From: Schaalia suimastitidis DSM 15538
Lineage (GTDB): Bacteria > Actinomycetota > Actinomycetes > Actinomycetales > Actinomycetaceae
DNA: 64,000 nucleotides
Assembly: GCF_000429105.1 (NCBI RefSeq)
Contig: NZ_AUBF01000006.1
Coordinates: forward strand, 372,001 to 436,000
Direction: 5' to 3'
Shown here in pieces: positions 51,342 to 61,310 of the stretch. Made by a program: the position numbers and the translations under genes. How positions within the stretch are numbered: position 1 is the stretch's first letter; each line of letters opens with the position of its first letter. The notes beneath the pieces are model-generated. The model did not search any database, was not told where the DNA came from, and was given only the letters and a program-made list of their open reading frames with translations.

Positions 51342-53405
51342 GTGACGACTACGGACTACATTGGCGGTTACCGGCTGCTGCATCGACTCGGTGCAGGTGG
51401 TGCAGGTACCGTCTGGCTCGCTGAAGATGCAGCGGGAGCACGCGTCGCCCTGAAACTGATCCATCCTGCTTTGGCGGCATCTGACGAACAACGCGAGCGT
51501 CTGCTCAGAGAGACACGCATAGTGAACTCGGTGCCTAGCAACGGCGTTGCCCACGTACTCGACATTGAAATCGATGACATACACCCCTTTGTTGTTACCG
51601 AATACATTGATGGCCCATCCCTGGCGCAACTCCTTGCGGGTGGACCGTTAACTCCCCGCGATGTCGCCGCCCTGGCGCGCAGCCTCTACGAGACCTTAAG
51701 CGCTGTCCATGCCGCCAAAGTCGTCCACCGAGATGTCAAACCCTCCAATATTGTGTGCGCGCGCTACGGGCCTGTCCTCATTGACTTCGGCATTGCTATT
51801 GCCCAGGGAGAACAACGTCTGACCACCACTGGTCTGCTCTCAGGAACTGCAGGGTTCACCTCCCCTGAATTACTGCGTGGGGACGAGGCCGCGCCCGCCT
51901 CAGACTGGTGGGCATTAGCGGCGACCCTGCTCAATGCAGCCACAGGCCGTCCGCCTTTTGGGCGCGGTGCTGCGGCACATGTCCTTGACCGCGTGATGCG
52001 CGGTGACGCTGACTTTGATGGGCTTCCATCGGCACTCGTTCACCCACTTGCGGCAGCTCTAGATCCGCAGATTGATCGGCGCATGGCACCCGAGGCGATG
52101 GTGGCGGAGTTAGAGGCGGCAGCGGGGCGGCAGGAAGGTACGGTGGTATGGACTGGTATTCCCCAGCCGCAGGCACCAATTGTCGAGGCCACCGACCTCC
52201 ATGCCGTGTCAACCCCCTTTGGGGAAACGGAGCCCGAAGCTGTGCAATCCCAGGGCGCGTCGGTCACCGAATTGCTGAGCAGCTCATCTGACTCAGCGAT
52301 TGACCAAACTGAAGCACTCGGAGCCACCCCGCGCTCGCCCCAGCACGTGGATGACGGTACCCCTGTGGATGACGGCACCGCGGTCTTGCCGACAATTGGC
52401 CCCATACAAGGGGCAGCTGATGCTCATACTCCCCTTGGGGCCACATCCGTGTTGCCTGCAGTGACATCACCGCCATTGCCGCACACTCCACCGCCGAGCG
52501 GCACGCAAATGCCCCCGAGTGGCACGCAAACGGCGGTTTTCCCGCAGTTGCACCATGCGCCTGCACCCTCTCCGGCCAGCCGGTATGTGCACCCGGTGCC
52601 TGCTAGCGTGCCGTCACCGTCACCGTCACCGTCACCGTCACCGCTGGCAGCACCATATGCGAGCAACGGCCCATTGCAATACGGACAGATCAACACGGCA
52701 CCTCATATGGCCTCGTCAATGCCGCCGCCTGCTACACCGCAAGGGCCGTATATTCCCAGAAATCCCGCGGGATCAGGGATCGTCAGTGCCGCCTTGCTCG
52801 CGGCGGCCGCCACCGTACCGGTGATATCCGGCCTACAAGGCACCCTTATTATCGGCGCTACACTCGTGCTCATCGCCCTTGTAGGTGCGCTTCACTACGG
52901 GCGCGAAATGCGTCGCTTTTCGTATGGCTCAGTGCGCTCAAGTGACTGGCTTGCCATGTTTGCCGCACTGCCGTTGCGTCTTATCCAGGCCCTTGCCGCC
53001 ACAGTATTTAGTGCCATCTTTGCCTGTCTGGCCGCTGCGGCCGTATGGTGGGCCATTCATTTCTCCATAGAGTCTGGCGTGACCACACAAGGTGTGCTGA
53101 CATTAGGACCGTGGAGTGTGAGCGTGGTACCCCCACTGCAATGGCCGTTAGAACTGGTAGGTACACATCTGGTGGCGCTTGGGATTGACCTGTGGATCAC
53201 CTCGCCTGTGTGGTTCCTAGCGGTCTGGTTCACCATGTGGGTGTTACTGCTGGTTATGTGGCTTTTCCCTTCTTCCACCTATCTGCGCAGAGGTGCCAAT
53301 GTTGCCTTTGAATACCTACTGCCCACCGTGTGGCTCCGCTTCATCGCCGGTGTGCTTGCCGTTGTCGTGGTCCTTGCCACATGGTTGATTGTCACACAAA
53401 GCTAA
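51342..53405 (+). CDS. Serine/threonine protein kinase with membrane domain
   Basis: A 687-residue eukaryotic-like kinase. The kinase domain (about 8-265) has the glycine loop LGAGGAGTVW, ATP-binding VALKL, catalytic loop VVHRDVKPSN and DFG in LIDFGIAI. Residues 270-475 form a Pro/Ser/Thr-rich linker including short repeats (DDGTPVDDGTA, PSGTQMPPSGTQT and an SP run encoded by CCGTCA units around 52611-52642). Then come at least four membrane helices (about 478-685). Unlike mycobacterial PknB there are no PASTA domains; the C-terminal membrane region suggests sensing within the membrane. GTG 51342 is preceded by a leaderless-type -10. Confidence 0.92.
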   Translation: MTTTDYIGGYRLLHRLGAGGAGTVWLAEDAAGARVALKLIHPALAASDEQRERLLRETRIVNSVPSNGVAHVLDIEIDDIHPFVVTEYIDGPSLAQLLAGGPLTPRDVAALARSLYETLSAVHAAKVVHRDVKPSNIVCARYGPVLIDFGIAIAQGEQRLTTTGLLSGTAGFTSPELLRGDEAAPASDWWALAATLLNAATGRPPFGRGAAAHVLDRVMRGDADFDGLPSALVHPLAAALDPQIDRRMAPEAMVAELEAAAGRQEGTVVWTGIPQPQAPIVEATDLHAVSTPFGETEPEAVQSQGASVTELLSSSSDSAIDQTEALGATPRSPQHVDDGTPVDDGTAVLPTIGPIQGAADAHTPLGATSVLPAVTSPPLPHTPPPSGTQMPPSGTQTAVFPQLHHAPAPSPASRYVHPVPASVPSPSPSPSPSPLAAPYASNGPLQYGQINTAPHMASSMPPPATPQGPYIPRNPAGSGIVSAALLAAAATVPVISGLQGTLIIGATLVLIALVGALHYGREMRRFSYGSVRSSDWLAMFAALPLRLIQALAATVFSAIFACLAAAAVWWAIHFSIESGVTTQGVLTLGPWSVSVVPPLQWPLELVGTHLVALGIDLWITSPVWFLAVWFTMWVLLLVMWLFPSSTYLRRGANVAFEYLLPTVWLRFIAGVLAVVVVLATWLIVTQS

Positions 53406-53474
53406 CTTCATGCAGCACAGTTCAGTAGGGCTGAGTAGGGTAGTGCTGTTACGTGAAAAGGAAAGGACGTTTTG

Positions 53475-54299
53475 ATGGCGAAGTCATCTCAGCAAGACGC
53501 GGTACGCCTCAAGGCTCAGCAACTGCGCCAAGAGCAAGCGCGTAAAGACCGCACAGCCACGATCATCGTCATCTCAGTGGTGTCTGTACTGGTACTTGCT
53601 ATCGTTGCGGCAGTCGGTGTTGTAGTCGCGCGCCAAATTGCGGCTGACCGCGCTGCGCGTAACGTCGACCCCACCACCGTATTTGGCCAATACGCTGACG
53701 CCCAACCGATCACCTACTCGCATCTGGGCGTGGGGAAAGTCGACCCGGCCTTGCCAACCCTTGTGGAGTACTTCGACTACTCCTGCTACGGGTGCGTCAA
53801 CCTTGACTCTGCCATCGGAACCGCACTGTCTGACGGGGCGAAAGCCGGCGAATACAATATCGAGTTCCGCTCCGTGCGTACCCACAACGCTGCCTACCAG
53901 GAAGCTGCTACCGCAGCCTCCCTTACTGTGGCTAACGCTGCCCCCGACCAGTGGGTCGCCTTCCATCATGCACTGATGTCGTACTACCTCACTCAGCAGC
54001 AGGCCGGTAATGGAACGATCGTCAATGACGCATCCAAGTCAGCAGCCCAAGTGAAGGTGATTGCCGCCGAGGTGGGGGTCCCACAAGAGGTTATCGACAC
54101 CTTCCCCGTGGGTGCGGTGGCTGCAACCTACCTTGATAAAGCCTCTGCAGCTTGGACTGCGCTTGAGGTTGAAGGACGCGAACAAACCGCGACACCAGAG
54201 TTCGTCCATGACGGCAAAGTGATTGCCTACTCGGGGACCACTGGTGTTGAGGTCGTTAATTCGATCCGCAGTGCAATGGGACTTGATCCGTTGTCTTGA
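53475..54299 (+). CDS. DsbA/thioredoxin-like membrane-anchored protein
   Basis: A 274-residue protein with an N-terminal charged helix, one membrane segment (about 29-53) and an extracytoplasmic DsbA-type thioredoxin domain. The active site is CYGC (C104-C107) in FDYSCYGCVNLD, and the cis-Pro loop is ATPEF. Such proteins oxidise or isomerise disulfides in exported proteins; redox direction cannot be told. ATG 53475 follows AAAGGA by eight bases (an adjacent TTG at 53472 is less likely). It lies 69 bases after the kinase gene and may be co-transcribed. A CPxC or CPHC motif, usual in DsbA, is replaced by CYGC. Confidence 0.88.
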   Translation: MAKSSQQDAVRLKAQQLRQEQARKDRTATIIVISVVSVLVLAIVAAVGVVVARQIAADRAARNVDPTTVFGQYADAQPITYSHLGVGKVDPALPTLVEYFDYSCYGCVNLDSAIGTALSDGAKAGEYNIEFRSVRTHNAAYQEAATAASLTVANAAPDQWVAFHHALMSYYLTQQQAGNGTIVNDASKSAAQVKVIAAEVGVPQEVIDTFPVGAVAATYLDKASAAWTALEVEGREQTATPEFVHDGKVIAYSGTTGVEVVNSIRSAMGLDPLS

Positions 54300-54368
54300 T
54301 CACTCTTAGGCTAAACAGCCTGAGACGATTGTGCCTTTTAGTCGTGTTCATGGCACACTAATTGGCGC

Positions 54369-54444
54369 GCCACCTTAGCTCAGTTGGTAGAGCACCCGCC
54401 TTGTAAGCGGACGGTCGTCGGTTCGAGTCCGACAGGTGGCTCCA
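54369..54444 (+). tRNA. tRNA-Thr (anticodon TGT)
   Basis: A complete cloverleaf: acceptor GCCACCT pairs with AGGTGGC, D-arm AGCTCAGTTGGTAGAGC, anticodon stem CCCGC/GCGGA region with loop CTTGTAA, T-arm GTCGG-TTCGAGT-CCGAC. The discriminator is T at 54441, followed by an encoded CCA. Anticodon TGT reads ACA and ACG threonine codons. No sign of an integrated element is seen in the 200 bases downstream. Confidence 0.97.
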
Positions 54445-54447
54445 CAA

Positions 54448-54472
54448 TCACCGGCCCGGGGCCGGTGATTTT
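54448..54472 (+). terminator. Terminator after tRNA-Thr
   Basis: TCACCGGCC (54448-54456) pairs with GGCCGGTGA (54460-54468), followed by TTTT. Confidence 0.85.
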
Positions 54473-54673
54473 CCTTAGGTGTCAAATGTCCTCTAGTGTT
54501 TTCGGATCTGATCGAAGCGATGCTACCAACCGCGATGGCTGACGTTTTTCAATCAATCGTTGATCCGACGGTACCACTTGGAAGTACCTCAATCTTTGGG
54601 CGATAGCCTGATTCTTTGTGGTGCTGGAGATCAGCACATCAAGTAATAGACGGGTGGCTGGCAACGGTGAAGC

Positions 54674-55372
54674 CTAGGGCAAGCTCCAGTTAATGGGCGT
54701 GGCACCCTGGGTGGCCAAAAGCTCGTTAGTGCGGCTAAAAGGTCGGGAACCGAAAAAGCCTCGATAGGCTGACAAAGGCGATGGATGCACCGACTCAATC
54801 GTTGGCACGGTACCCAACATCGGTTTCAAGGCCTGCGCATCCTTACCCCACAGGATTGCCACCAATGGGAGTGGGTGACCGCTCTGGTCAGTGCGCGCCA
54901 CAAGAGCATGGATCGCCTGTGCTGTCACTTCTTCCCAGCCACGTCCCCGATGTGACCCAGGCTTTCCTGGCTGAACAGTCAACACGCGATTCAATAGGCA
55001 CACTCCTTGGCTGCACCAAGGGGACAGATCGCCACTCGTGGGCGCAGAGACACCTAGATCGTTGCATAGCTCGGTAAAAATATTGATCAGTGACTTCGGT
55101 AAAGGCGTGCCGGGGGTCACTGAAAAACTTAACCCCATCGCATGCCCAGGTGTGGGATAAGGATCCTGTCCAACGATCAGCACCTTCACCTCGTCAAATG
55201 GGTAAGTAAAAGCCCGCAACACGTCACTGCCTGCTGGAAGGTAGCCATTACCGTTGGATAATTCAGTGCGGAGCATATCGCCTAAACGGTGCACGGTTTC
55301 TTCAACCGGAGCGAGGGCCCGTGCCCACGACGGATCAATGAGTTCGGATAGGGGGCGAGGTGATGCAGTCAT
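54674..55372 (-). CDS. ung: Uracil-DNA glycosylase, family 1
   Basis: Removes uracil from DNA, starting base-excision repair. The 232-residue protein has the catalytic [17 protein letters not shown] (Asp in the GQDPYP motif), the uracil-recognition [27 protein letters not shown] and the DNA-intercalation loop [18 protein letters not shown] with catalytic His. The expected TN-type asparagine at LLN is present. The gene lies next to a DsbA-like gene and tRNA-Thr but is on the opposite strand and has no operon partner. Confidence 0.96.
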   Translation of the reverse strand: MTASPRPLSELIDPSWARALAPVEETVHRLGDMLRTELSNGNGYLPAGSDVLRAFTYPFDEVKVLIVGQDPYPTPGHAMGLSFSVTPGTPLPKSLINIFTELCNDLGVSAPTSGDLSPWCSQGVCLLNRVLTVQPGKPGSHRGRGWEEVTAQAIHALVARTDQSGHPLPLVAILWGKDAQALKPMLGTVPTIESVHPSPLSAYRGFFGSRPFSRTNELLATQGATPINWSLP

Positions 55373-55488
55373 AGAACCAGTGTGCCCCGCGTCGCCTCAA
55401 GTGCCAAAGTGCTGACACGGCAAGGTCGCAATTGCGTGGGAAGACGGCGCGCCATAGATAACAGAAGCGCACAGGCGCCTATGGGCGT

Positions 55489-55494
55489 TACCCT
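55489..55494 (+). promoter_or_regulatory. -10 hexamer TACCCT before the LytR_C gene
   Basis: TACCCT ends six bases before GTG 55501, the same hexamer and spacing as at 2995 and 51330. No ribosome-binding site precedes the GTG. Confidence 0.6.
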
Positions 55495-55500
55495 GGATAC

Positions 55501-56121
55501 GTGACTTCAGAGTATCCCAAGGACGAATTCGACCACGTTGGTGAAGACATGCCGGTCGGCATGCATCGCCCACGCCCTTCGAAATGGAAGGCGGTGCTGC
55601 CTTTCCTCATCATCCTCATCGTTGTCCCGCTCATCGGGTGGGGGGTGAGCTACCTGCTGACTTCACGCGGCATTGTCGATAGCTCAACACTTGAATCTGT
55701 ACAGTCTTCCACGACTCAAAGCACAGAAACAACAACTGAAACCACCACCGATACTCAAACCAGCGAGCAAACCACCGAAACGACAACAACTGAGGAAACG
55801 CCTGCTGAAACCACGACAGAAACACCAGTCGTGGAACAGCCACCCGCACCGGTGATTACCTATGGAGCAAATGTGGCGGTACTCAACGGCACGGGTATTA
55901 CTGGTCTCGCAGCAGAAAAAGTTGCCACTCTGACAAGTGGAGGCTTCACGAATGCCACAGCTGACAATGCCACCGGTTGGAACACCACCGTGTCCACCGT
56001 TTACTACCGTGACGCCTCCCTGGCAGATACCGCAGCAGAGATCGCACGTATTCTTGGTATTGGAACGACTACTGAAAGTACCGACGTGGGAAGCTCCGAC
56101 GTCGTTGTCGTCTTGAAGTAG
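55501..56121 (+). CDS. LytR C-terminal domain (LytR_C) membrane protein
   Basis: A 206-residue protein with a 30-residue cytoplasmic head, one membrane helix (about 31-52), a Thr/Glu-rich linker (about 62-115, TTTETTTDTQTSEQTTE-like) and a LytR_C domain (about 120-206) with ANVAVLNGTGITGLAAEKVA and VYYRDASLADTAAEIARILG. LytR_C domains occur on cell-envelope proteins, including those that attach wall polymers; stand-alone forms have unknown function. GTG 55501 is preceded by a leaderless-type -10. A terminator follows. Confidence 0.88.
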   Translation: MTSEYPKDEFDHVGEDMPVGMHRPRPSKWKAVLPFLIILIVVPLIGWGVSYLLTSRGIVDSSTLESVQSSTTQSTETTTETTTDTQTSEQTTETTTTEETPAETTTETPVVEQPPAPVITYGANVAVLNGTGITGLAAEKVATLTSGGFTNATADNATGWNTTVSTVYYRDASLADTAAEIARILGIGTTTESTDVGSSDVVVVLK

Positions 56122-56136
56122 GCACACTCTTGGAGG

Positions 56137-56168
56137 CTGCCCGGCTGAGTCCGGGCAGTTTCTTTTTG
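56137..56168 (+). terminator. Intrinsic terminator after the LytR_C gene
   Basis: CTGCCCGG (56137-56144) pairs with CCGGGCAG (56151-56158), followed by TTTCTTTTTG. Confidence 0.9.
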
Positions 56169-56200
56169 CCTACGGTTTTTGCTATCCAATCCGTTTTCGT

Positions 56201-56227
56201 CTTGCACTCGTCGGGGGAGAGTGCCAA
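56201..56227 (+). promoter_or_regulatory. CIRCE element 1 (HrcA operator)
   Basis: CTTGCACTC-N9-GAGTGCCAA matches the CIRCE consensus TTAGCACTC-N9-GAGTGCTAA at 15 of 18 arm positions, with the required nine-base spacing. Confidence 0.85.
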
Positions 56228-56235
56228 ACTTGACG

Positions 56236-56262
56236 TTGGCACTCGCTACGGCAGAGTGACAA
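56236..56262 (+). promoter_or_regulatory. CIRCE element 2 (HrcA operator)
   Basis: TTGGCACTC-N9-GAGTGACAA, another near-consensus CIRCE. It begins eight bases after element 1 ends. A candidate -10, TAGGGT (56268-56273), follows it, giving an approximately 95-base leader before groEL. Tandem CIRCE sites indicate tight HrcA repression. Confidence 0.88.
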
Positions 56263-56299
56263 GACACTAGGGTCCGGTGAGGTCCTCATAAGGTCGTAA

Positions 56300-57994
<1,695 letters not shown>

Positions 57995-58048
57995 TTCTGA
58001 CCGTGCGATGCTGAGCGTGCCTCGTTGAGTACGCTCTCACTACGGTCG

Positions 58049-58106
58049 CTACAGCCTCCGGAGCACAGTGAGACATCCAATGTCACCTGGGCGCCGGAGG
58101 CTGTAG
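58049..58106 (+). terminator. Hairpin after groEL
   Basis: CTACAGCCTCCGG (58049-58061) pairs perfectly with CCGGAGGCTGTAG (58094-58106) with a 32-base loop. It lacks a T tract. It lies 55 bases past the groEL stop, between groEL and the convergent WXG100 gene. Confidence 0.55.
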
Positions 58107-58220
58107 CTATGAGCCCCACACCCCAATTAGCGTCGCTGCCTCCAGCGACAACCCATGACCTGCACAGTCTGCATTGCCATTGGTCTACAATCTGCGCAGC
58201 CCATCGTCACTATCGAACTC

Positions 58221-58508
58221 TTACGCGAAGAGCGAAGCCGTATGCGCCTCGGCTTCACTATAGGTTTGTGCAGCGCTGTGGAGCTGCACACTAATCGTGT
58301 CAAGCGCCTGTTCAACATAAACTTGCGTCGCCTGCCACTGCTCAACCGCTGAGGCACATGACGCCTGCGCGACGCCCTGCCAACTTGCTTGTAAGTCCAG
58401 TAGGTCTGCCATCATCGTGGCAACCTCTTGCCGGATACGTTCTGCCGTTGTGCTCACGTGGGCAGCTGATGCAGCTACACGCTGCGAATCTACTGAAAAA
58501 ACGGCCAT
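58221..58508 (-). CDS. WXG100-family protein
   Basis: A 95-residue helical-hairpin protein of the WXG100/ESAT-6 family. The WQG turn lies at residues 43-45 (LDLQASWQGVAQ), flanked by two amphipathic helices, and the YxxxE-like tail YSEAEAH follows. Members are usually secreted by type VII systems as dimers; no EccC, EccD or mycosin gene is in the window. AAGGAGA precedes ATG 58508. In other actinobacteria a WXG100 gene of this type also sits next to groEL, which is why it is called with confidence despite its size. Confidence 0.88.
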   Translation of the reverse strand: MAVFSVDSQRVAASAAHVSTTAERIRQEVATMMADLLDLQASWQGVAQASCASAVEQWQATQVYVEQALDTISVQLHSAAQTYSEAEAHTASLFA

Positions 58509-58776
58509 GACAGTCTCTCCTTTTCACCCAGCGCCATCCGTCGACGCTGCTAAGACGACGCTACGCCTCGGCAAAATGCAGTGCCGACAAAGGAAGGGAG
58601 CTGTGGAAAAGGAGGAATGTGCGTGGCGACATGTGGAAAGAACAGCGCCCACTGAGGGCAGACAGGGGCAGGAGACACGTGCCGCAGCAACGGACAGCCT
58701 CGGAATAATGACCGCAGCCACCGACCGCACCCCATCAACTGCGACACGAGTGCCGAGATTGCTGCCTCGCAGGTAC
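58509..58776. other. 268-base gap between the WXG100 and HD-like genes
   Basis: Purine-rich and Lys/Glu-encoding frames are present on both strands (for example 58417-58788 plus, 58524-58931 minus) but none shows a domain or consistent codon use. Nothing can be supported here beyond the WXG100 ribosome-binding site. Confidence 0.4.
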
Positions 58777-59739
58777 TTAGGAGCCTGACGTATGGGGAAG
58801 ATCCATCGCATCAATGGCGGTTTCCAACGACGAGGCCGAATCGTCGTCATCCTGCAATCCGCGTAGCTCACCGTCGGCGGGACGTATCGTCGGTAAAACG
58901 CCGGTACTGGTCGGTTCCTCAGGCTGTGCACACACGTTCTTTTTCAGAGGGCGACGACGAATAATGAGGGTGCTACCTGCGCCAGCGTCTGTATGCTCCG
59001 ACGCATCCTCGTGATCGACTGCCTCTGGTCCCTCGCCGCACAGCGTCGGGTCCACACCCCTGATCTCTGACTCCAGTTTTGCAAGTTCCGCCTCAAGGTT
59101 GGAACGCGCCGTCTCTTCCCACTGCTGAGCTAAAGGCGAGTAGTACAGCGAATCGAGAGCAAGGAGGCGTCGCACAGCTTTTCGGCGCGCACGCCAATAC
59201 GTGAGGTCATCAAGAGCTGCAAATTCCTCACGCAATGCCAAGCGGTGCTTCTTATAAGCCTGGGGGCTTGCCGCAAAAAGAGCACGGTCAGCATCAACAA
59301 GGACCTGTGCATCCGAATCTGAACGCGAAGCTCGACGCGCCACCAGCGCCTGCATGAGTTCCTCAACACGTGCGACAACGTCATCACTCACGCCCAGAGC
59401 AAGTAGACGATCATGGGCATGCGCCACACAGGGGGAACAAGGTTGCGCAACCACATCCTCGTCCAGGCACAGTTTGAAACTGCGATCGTAGAAGGCGCCG
59501 TGATACCACAACGCAACCCGCAAGACGTCAGGATCATGGGCAACGGCAGCGAGTTCGTCAATACTGGCCAGTACGTTAATGAGGTACTGGGCATTGTGGA
59601 GATAGCGACCAGGCTCGTTCCAACGGGACACTAAGTCACGTGCTTCGGCGCTGAGCGTAGCGGTGGAGGCTGTGGCGCCGATTTGTGTCATGGCCTCCAC
59701 GAATGCGCTGAACAGCCACTGAGGTGCTTGGGCGCCCAT
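58777..59739 (-). CDS. HD-superfamily-like protein (COG4339-type), active-site variant
   Basis: A 320-residue protein whose first 200 residues match the COG4339 HD-type group: WNEPGRYLHNAQYLINVLA supplies the first His, and LWYHGAFYD is where the catalytic HD doublet normally lies (WFHDAVYD-like). Here it reads HG, so the metal-binding aspartate is missing. LVDADRALFAASP (late Asp) is retained. Residues about 215-320 are acidic and low-complexity with a short basic run (IIRRRPLKK). GGAGGAG lies upstream. Function unknown; a catalytically altered paralogue is likely. Confidence 0.75.
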   Translation of the reverse strand: MGAQAPQWLFSAFVEAMTQIGATASTATLSAEARDLVSRWNEPGRYLHNAQYLINVLASIDELAAVAHDPDVLRVALWYHGAFYDRSFKLCLDEDVVAQPCSPCVAHAHDRLLALGVSDDVVARVEELMQALVARRASRSDSDAQVLVDADRALFAASPQAYKKHRLALREEFAALDDLTYWRARRKAVRRLLALDSLYYSPLAQQWEETARSNLEAELAKLESEIRGVDPTLCGEGPEAVDHEDASEHTDAGAGSTLIIRRRPLKKNVCAQPEEPTSTGVLPTIRPADGELRGLQDDDDSASSLETAIDAMDLPHTSGS

Positions 59740-59834
59740 GCGACTCCTCCTGTGGGTGGATTATTCCGTGCTCAAGAATGGTACCGGCCCACTCTATGCC
59801 TTTCCATCGGTGGTTTCATCTCCGGTGGCACGCC

Positions 59835-61310
59835 TCACGTATTGGGCGGTTCTGTCACGGGCACTTCAATGCGAACGGTGAGACCTCCACCAGGTGTCTT
59901 CGACAACTGTGCGCTACCGTGATGGGCCGACAGGATTCCCGACACAATAGCCAAGCCCAACCCTGATCCCCCTAATGAACGTGCACGCGAGGACTCTGCG
60001 CGATAGAAACGCTCAAAAACCTTCTCTCGATCAGATAGGGCGATGCCGGGCCCGTGGTCGCGGAATTCAACGACTGCACGATCTGCCGCCACGCCGAGGG
60101 CCAGTTCAACCGGTGAGCCGTCCGGTGTGTATCGCACAATATTGCCAACGAGGTTCGTGAAGACCTGCTGGAGACGGTCACGGTCAGCTTGGACCACCAA
60201 TGACATTGGTGCTTTGCGGCTATTGAGACCAATGACGGCAACGCTTCGCGCGGGGTCCAACGCCTGAATATCGAATGCCGCGTTGTCGGCCATTTTCACC
60301 AGGTCAACGTCACTGAACTCCAAAGGGCGACCTTCGTCAAGGCGCGCCAAGGTCAACAAATCTTCGACAAGGGCACCCATGCGGGTTGATTCGGATTGGA
60401 TACGGCCAATCACCTCACCGGTACGCTCCGCTGGAACGCCACCCATCCCGTACAGCTCACAGTACCCAGAGATTGCTGCCAGCGGTGTGCGCAATTCATG
60501 CGAGGCATCGGAAACAAAGCGTCGAATCTTTTGTTCAGACTGCTGACGTGCTTCAAAGGACTGTTCCACCTGCGACAACATCGTGTTCAACGACAGCGCT
60601 AAAGACCCTACTTCAGTTGTCGGAGGCTGCGGGGCAATGCGTTGCGTCAAGTCACCTGCCGCGATCTTTCCTGCTGTTGATTCAATATCGACAAGGGGAT
60701 GTAGCGCGCCACGCACAAGGTAATGGCCAACGCTGCCACCAATGACGAGTATCACCAGCGCCGTACTGACGGCATATAGCGCAGTATTACGTAGCGTGTG
60801 TTGCACATCTGCTAAAGGTAAAGCAATGGTCATGACGCCCACAGGGGTGGAGCTGCCTGAAACGACCAGGGGAACCGCGATTGCCCTCCACGGTGAGCCT
60901 TCGATCGTGGAATTGACCGTAACAGGGTTCGTCCACCCGCTGGTCGTCTGTGCGCGTTCACCGACCTCTAGTAAATCTGGAATAAGAGGGGTTCCAGCTT
61001 GGGCCAGTGTGAGGGTAGAGAAATGTTCCTCATCAGCAAGTCCTGCCATTGACCGCCGAATATAAAACAGTGACGGCAGGGAACTACTTGATGAGCCACT
61101 TGAAATCGCTGACGTGCTTTCCGCAAGTGCGCCTGCGGAGGTGATGAGCTGGTCGTCAACCTGACTAATGAGGTGGCGTTGAAGCAGACCAATCATCACG
61201 GTTGCGGTGAGTATTAATCCGGTTGCCAGCAACGCCACGATAAAAACGACGAGGCGTATGGACAAGGGACGTGCCTCCCATGCGCGCCGTAACCCCTTGG
61301 GGACCATCAT
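59835..61310 (-). CDS. Sensor histidine kinase
   Basis: A 491-residue membrane kinase, two-component partner of the gene at 61311. Order: membrane helix (about 20-42), extracytoplasmic sensor domain (about 43-165), second helix (about 170-195), HAMP (about 197-250), HisKA with SDASHELRTPLAAISGY (phosphorylated His), and HATPase with N-box NLVGNIVRYTPDG, G1 FRDHGPGIAL and G2 GLGLAI. It resembles actinobacterial TcrY/TrcS/BaeS-type sensors. The stop of the regulator gene abuts its start, so the two are translationally coupled. Signal unknown. Confidence 0.93.
   Translation of the reverse strand: MMVPKGLRRAWEARPLSIRLVVFIVALLATGLILTATVMIGLLQRHLISQVDDQLITSAGALAESTSAISSGSSSSSLPSLFYIRRSMAGLADEEHFSTLTLAQAGTPLIPDLLEVGERAQTTSGWTNPVTVNSTIEGSPWRAIAVPLVVSGSSTPVGVMTIALPLADVQHTLRNTALYAVSTALVILVIGGSVGHYLVRGALHPLVDIESTAGKIAAGDLTQRIAPQPPTTEVGSLALSLNTMLSQVEQSFEARQQSEQKIRRFVSDASHELRTPLAAISGYCELYGMGGVPAERTGEVIGRIQSESTRMGALVEDLLTLARLDEGRPLEFSDVDLVKMADNAAFDIQALDPARSVAVIGLNSRKAPMSLVVQADRDRLQQVFTNLVGNIVRYTPDGSPVELALGVAADRAVVEFRDHGPGIALSDREKVFERFYRAESSRARSLGGSGLGLAIVSGILSAHHGSAQLSKTPGGGLTVRIEVPVTEPPNT

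Noticed and set aside
52600-52650. CRISPR-like repeats
   Set aside because: The CCGTCA units are coding microsatellite in frame in the kinase linker, with no spacers.
54482-54664. Minus-strand frame downstream of tRNA-Thr, checked as an integrase remnant or attachment site
   Set aside because: Sixty codons with no integrase motif, no repeat of the tRNA 3' end within the window.
58417-58931. Open frames on both strands between the WXG100 and HD-like genes
   Set aside because: No domain, poor codon bias, and overlap with the confidently called genes.
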